NCBI GenBank assembly: GCA_001310555.1
Contig: BAXO01000124.1
Coordinates: 1 to 12,892, forward strand
Length of the DNA stretch: 12,892 nt
Direction: 5' to 3'
Source of the DNA: Bacillus sp. JCM 19058
GTDB lineage: Bacteria; Bacillota; Bacilli; Bacillales_H; Bacillaceae_D
Shown: positions 10,695 to 12,892 of the stretch, piece after piece
Layout of the letters: every line of letters starts with the position of its first letter
Numbering within the stretch: the stretch's first letter is position 1
Made by a program: the position numbers and the translations under genes
The notes under the pieces: model-generated
Database searches by the model: none
The model's input: the letters and a program-made list of their open reading frames with translations, nothing else
What the model was told of the DNA's origin: nothing

Positions 10695-10814
10695 TGTTCA
10701 AAAAGGAGGACAACCAGAGCAAAGAAGCTCAAGCTTGTCGGTATTTCGTCAAAAAAACCAGACGACCTAAATGGTCTGCCTGCGAAGCTTTGGTTCCCTG
10801 ACTTTTTTTGAACA
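10695..10814. repeat. 120-bp intergenic element with terminal inverted repeats
   Basis: The ends TGTTCAAAAA (10695-10704) and TTTTTGAACA (10805-10814) are perfect inverted copies. The similarity continues inward with gaps (AACCAGAGC against AACCAAAGC), so the arms are about 26-28 bases. The interior holds smaller pairings, including CAGAC/GTCTG at 10760-10779. No coding potential is seen. It resembles the small palindromic intergenic repeats that I recall from several Bacillaceae genomes, but I cannot verify the family. It lies in the presumed guaB leader, 34 bases from the start codon. Confidence 0.7.
10752..10780 (-). terminator. Terminator-like hairpin inside the guaB leader element
   Basis: On the minus strand GCAGAC (10780-10775) and GTCTG (10764-10760) can pair across a short loop that also holds CC/GG pairs, then G and a run of seven T (10757-10751) follow. 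This has the form of an intrinsic terminator for transcripts entering guaB from upstream. It might attenuate guaB or block read-through. The stem is short, so the call is tentative. Confidence 0.4.
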
Positions 10815-10834
10815 TCCTCTAAAATATTATTAGT

Positions 10835-10863
10835 AGCTTATCAACTGGGCAAACTACTGTCAA
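10835..10863 (-). promoter_or_regulatory. Candidate guaB promoter
   Basis: A perfect TTGACA (plus 10858-10863) on the minus strand is followed after 17 bases by TAAGCT (plus 10835-10840), only three of six to the -10 consensus. An alternative is TTGCCC (10847-10852) with TAATAT (10824-10829), also spaced by 17. Either would start the transcript before the inverted-repeat element and give a leader of roughly 150-165 nt. No guanine riboswitch or PurBox is recognisable in it. Confidence 0.35.
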
Positions 10864-10942
10864 GAGCAACTGACGGGTTGATTGATAAAGTGTCAGATGT
10901 CCAAGAGTAAGAATCACAGAAAACGAAAAAGGGGGGCATGAA

Positions 10943-11883
10943 ATGAGTCATTCTTTGCAGCAGCTTTTTTTACCATTTTATTCAGCGTCCTATTCGCGCT
11001 CTTTTTTTACTGGCCATGTATGAGGACCGTCACGTCCCTGAAGCAAAATCAAAAAGCTTCCAAACATGCTACTCGTTCATGTACCACCTCCAGCATGGTC
11101 AGCTTTATTTTGAACAAGCGGCGAATTCACCGCTTACCTTAAGACCAGTTCTCCTGTTTTACGGAGCTTCCCAGCTGTTAAAAGCCACTGTCTTGGCGAG
11201 GTCACCTGCTTATCCGGAGGCCTCCTCTGTTTTAGCTCATGGGGTTTCCACAAGAAAGCGCAAAAAAACGGGCTATCAATTTTTACATGATGAGGTAAAA
11301 ATCCAAAAGCACGGCTTCTTTGGCTATTTTCTAGACGAGCTGTTTCATGTGAAACATATGGCAGGTACTAAATACCAAATGAAAAAAATTACTTTTACAA
11401 ATTGCCGATACCCATCAGCTCTTTTCCATTTTTCAAAAGTCACAAGTATCCTTTAAAGGAAGACGAGTATCGCCGGATACCGCCGTTTTCTCTGAAGCAG
11501 TTCTTGATGCTTATCATATGACATTGAATCGTTTTGAGCAATATTTAAAACAGCACATGAAAGAGCCTTATCCTATTGTTTCTGAGAAGAACGGTGAATT
11601 ACTAATCCGGTATTCGCCAGTCCAGAGCAGTCCTTTTCTCTTGGATCAAGATGGAACTCCTTATTTATTGTCTGCCAAAGACGATCATTGCTTTTTACCG
11701 GAGCTCGCTGTTCACTATTTGCTGCTTTACAATCTTAGTATGATTTGCCGTTATGAAACGGAATGGTGGGGAGAGCTGCTTCATAATTTTGATGGAACCG
11801 ACTTACCCTTTATTGTTAAGTTTCTTGATCTTGTTCAAGAGAAGGCACCGGAACTAATTATGGCTCATTTACAAAAGCCTTAA
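10943..11883 (+). CDS. yaaC: YaaC-family protein (two frameshifts)
   Basis: Member of the YaaC family, of unknown function; about 312 residues after repair against about 315 in B. subtilis. Conserved stretches: FYGASQLLKATVLARSP, SSVLAHGVSTRKRKK, ELFHVKHMAGTKY, YLLLYNLSMICRYETEWWGEL. The start is the ATG at 10943 (MSHSLQQLF), after GGGGGG; an ATG at 10938 meets a stop after one codon. Break 1 is the seven-T run 11002-11008: with six T the protein reads SRSFLLAMYEDRHVPEAK, aligning without gaps to B. subtilis YaaC. Break 2 is the seven-A run 11382-11388: with six A it reads MKKLLLQIADTHQLF. Both are homopolymer insertions and likely errors. It is divergent from guaB as in B. subtilis. No signal peptide is seen. 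Confidence 0.92.
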
Positions 11884-11908
11884 GACAGCACAGTAAAAAA
11901 AGGAAATT

Positions 11909-11950
11909 TTTACATACATTCAATATAGCCTTAATCATTTTCTTTTAACA
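11909..11950 (+). promoter_or_regulatory. Possible PhoP-box-like repeats before glpQ
   Basis: TTTACA (11909), TCAATA (11920) and TTAATC (11931) lie at exact 11-base steps, resembling degenerate TTWACA boxes separated by five bases as bound by PhoP. A further TTAACA (11945-11950) is three bases out of phase. In B. subtilis glpQ belongs to the phosphate-responsive genes as I recall. The matches are weak in A/T-rich DNA and no good -10/-35 pair is clear. Confidence 0.25.
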
Positions 11951-11983
11951 TTTAAGCAACAAAGCAAAAAGGAGATGATTCAA

Positions 11984-12889
11984 GTGATTAAATGGATCAA
12001 GCGTACTACTTACACGGCTATTAGCTCGGAGTACTTACTCAACTTGTGTTACCGCAAGCTTCGGCAGCTATCAATCAAGAGGACTTACCATCGCCTCCAT
12101 CCAAAATCCTAAACATTTCACATCGCGGCGCATCCGGACACGCTCCTGAGCACACGATTAGCGCTTATCAGCTTGGCGAAGAAATGAAAGGAGACTACAT
12201 TGAAATCGATCTGCAAATGACGCGTGACGGTACTTTAATCGCACTGCATGATACAACCGTTAATCGGACAACGAACGGTGAAGGCGCTGTCCGCGATTTA
12301 ACAATAGAACAAATCAAAGAGCTGGATGCTGGCTCCTGGTTTAACGAAAGATATCCTGACTTGGCGAAGCCTGAGTATGTTGGATTAGAAATTCCTACAC
12401 TTGAAGAGGTTTTTGAAACATTTGGGCGCAGCTCAAACTACTATATCGAAACGAAATCGCCTGACGTTTATCCGGGAATGGAAGAAAAGCTGCTCGAGCT
12501 GCTCGAGAAATACAAGCTAACAGGGGCGAATGCTCGCTCCAGTAAAGTTATCATTCAATCGTTTAGCGAGGAAAGCCTAAAAAAAATTCAGGAGTTAAAT
12601 CCTAAATTGCCATTAGTGCAGCTTCTGAGCCGTCCAGCTTTAGGCGATGGTTCTGAAGCTGAGTTGGAAGCCATTAAGGAATATGCCATCGGAGTCGGAC
12701 CAAGCTTCGCCCGAATCGATGAAGCTTACGTCCGGCAGGTGCGGAAGCAAGGGCTACTTATTCATCCGTACACGATCAATGAAAAAGAAGAAATGAAAAA
12801 AAGCGTTGAATTGGGGAGTCACTGGTTTATTTACCGACTTCCCCGATCGATTTCATGAAGTTATCAAAGACTATCGTCGCCAATCATAA
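11984..12889 (+). CDS. glpQ: Glycerophosphodiester phosphodiesterase GlpQ, secreted (two frameshifts)
   Basis: Hydrolyses glycerophosphodiesters (and possibly teichoic acid glycerol phosphate) to sn-glycerol 3-phosphate plus alcohol outside the cell. About 301 residues after repair. The GDPD core is clear: His47-Arg-Gly in [14 protein letters not shown], metal ligands Glu74 and Asp76 in [12 protein letters not shown], His89 in ALHD, then [35 protein letters not shown] and LIHPYTIN, very close to B. subtilis GlpQ. The start is GTG at 11984, nine bases after AAAAAGGAG; the ATG at 11975 abuts that site. Break 1: one base missing near 12025 joins [14 protein letters not shown] to [14 protein letters not shown], forming a signal peptide cleaved after ASA. 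Break 2: four G at 12813-12816 where three fit gives [15 protein letters not shown] and the stop at 12887-12889. It follows yaaC by 100 nt with only a weak A/T hairpin between. Confidence 0.93.
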
Positions 12890-12892
12890 CAA

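Overview
The window is a chromosomal segment of a Bacillaceae bacterium (low-to-mid GC Firmicute). The evidence is the gene set and order: yaaC diverging from guaB, then dacA, pdxS, pdxT and serS, which is the origin-proximal neighbourhood of Bacillus subtilis read here in reverse. A serine-type T-box leader, AGGAGG-type ribosome binding sites and A/T-rich sigma-A-like promoters agree. Alignment from memory to B. subtilis proteins is close for PdxS, PdxT, GuaB, DacA, SerS, YaaC and GlpQ. I cannot name the species.

Layout, left to right. 1-3510 (+) is the tail of a peptide/nickel (Dpp/Opp/App-type) ABC importer operon: permease C (partial), permease B, ATPase D, ATPase F. A 14-bp hairpin at 3533-3568 separates it from the convergent serS. 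3586-9098 plus guaB (to 10660) are all on the minus strand. In transcription order these are guaB (IMP dehydrogenase), an ankyrin-repeat gene not present at this place in B. subtilis, dacA (D,D-carboxypeptidase), pdxS-pdxT (PLP synthase) and serS (seryl-tRNA synthetase), the last preceded by a T-box riboswitch. 10943-12889 (+) carries yaaC (unknown function) and glpQ (secreted glycerophosphodiester phosphodiesterase). Between guaB and yaaC lies a 120-bp element bounded by inverted repeats.

The genes are mostly housekeeping: peptide uptake, serine charging, vitamin B6 and GMP synthesis, cell-wall trimming and phosphodiester scavenging. I do not see a new biological system here.

The dominant oddity is quality. 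Nine of twelve genes carry frameshifts (13 in all), including two in the essential serS. About half lie in homopolymer runs, and the flanking reading frames are otherwise perfectly conserved. This is the pattern of uncorrected indel errors in the sequence, not of gene decay. Spans below are given for the reconstructed genes, with the frameshift positions stated. Only pdxS, dacA and guaB are intact.
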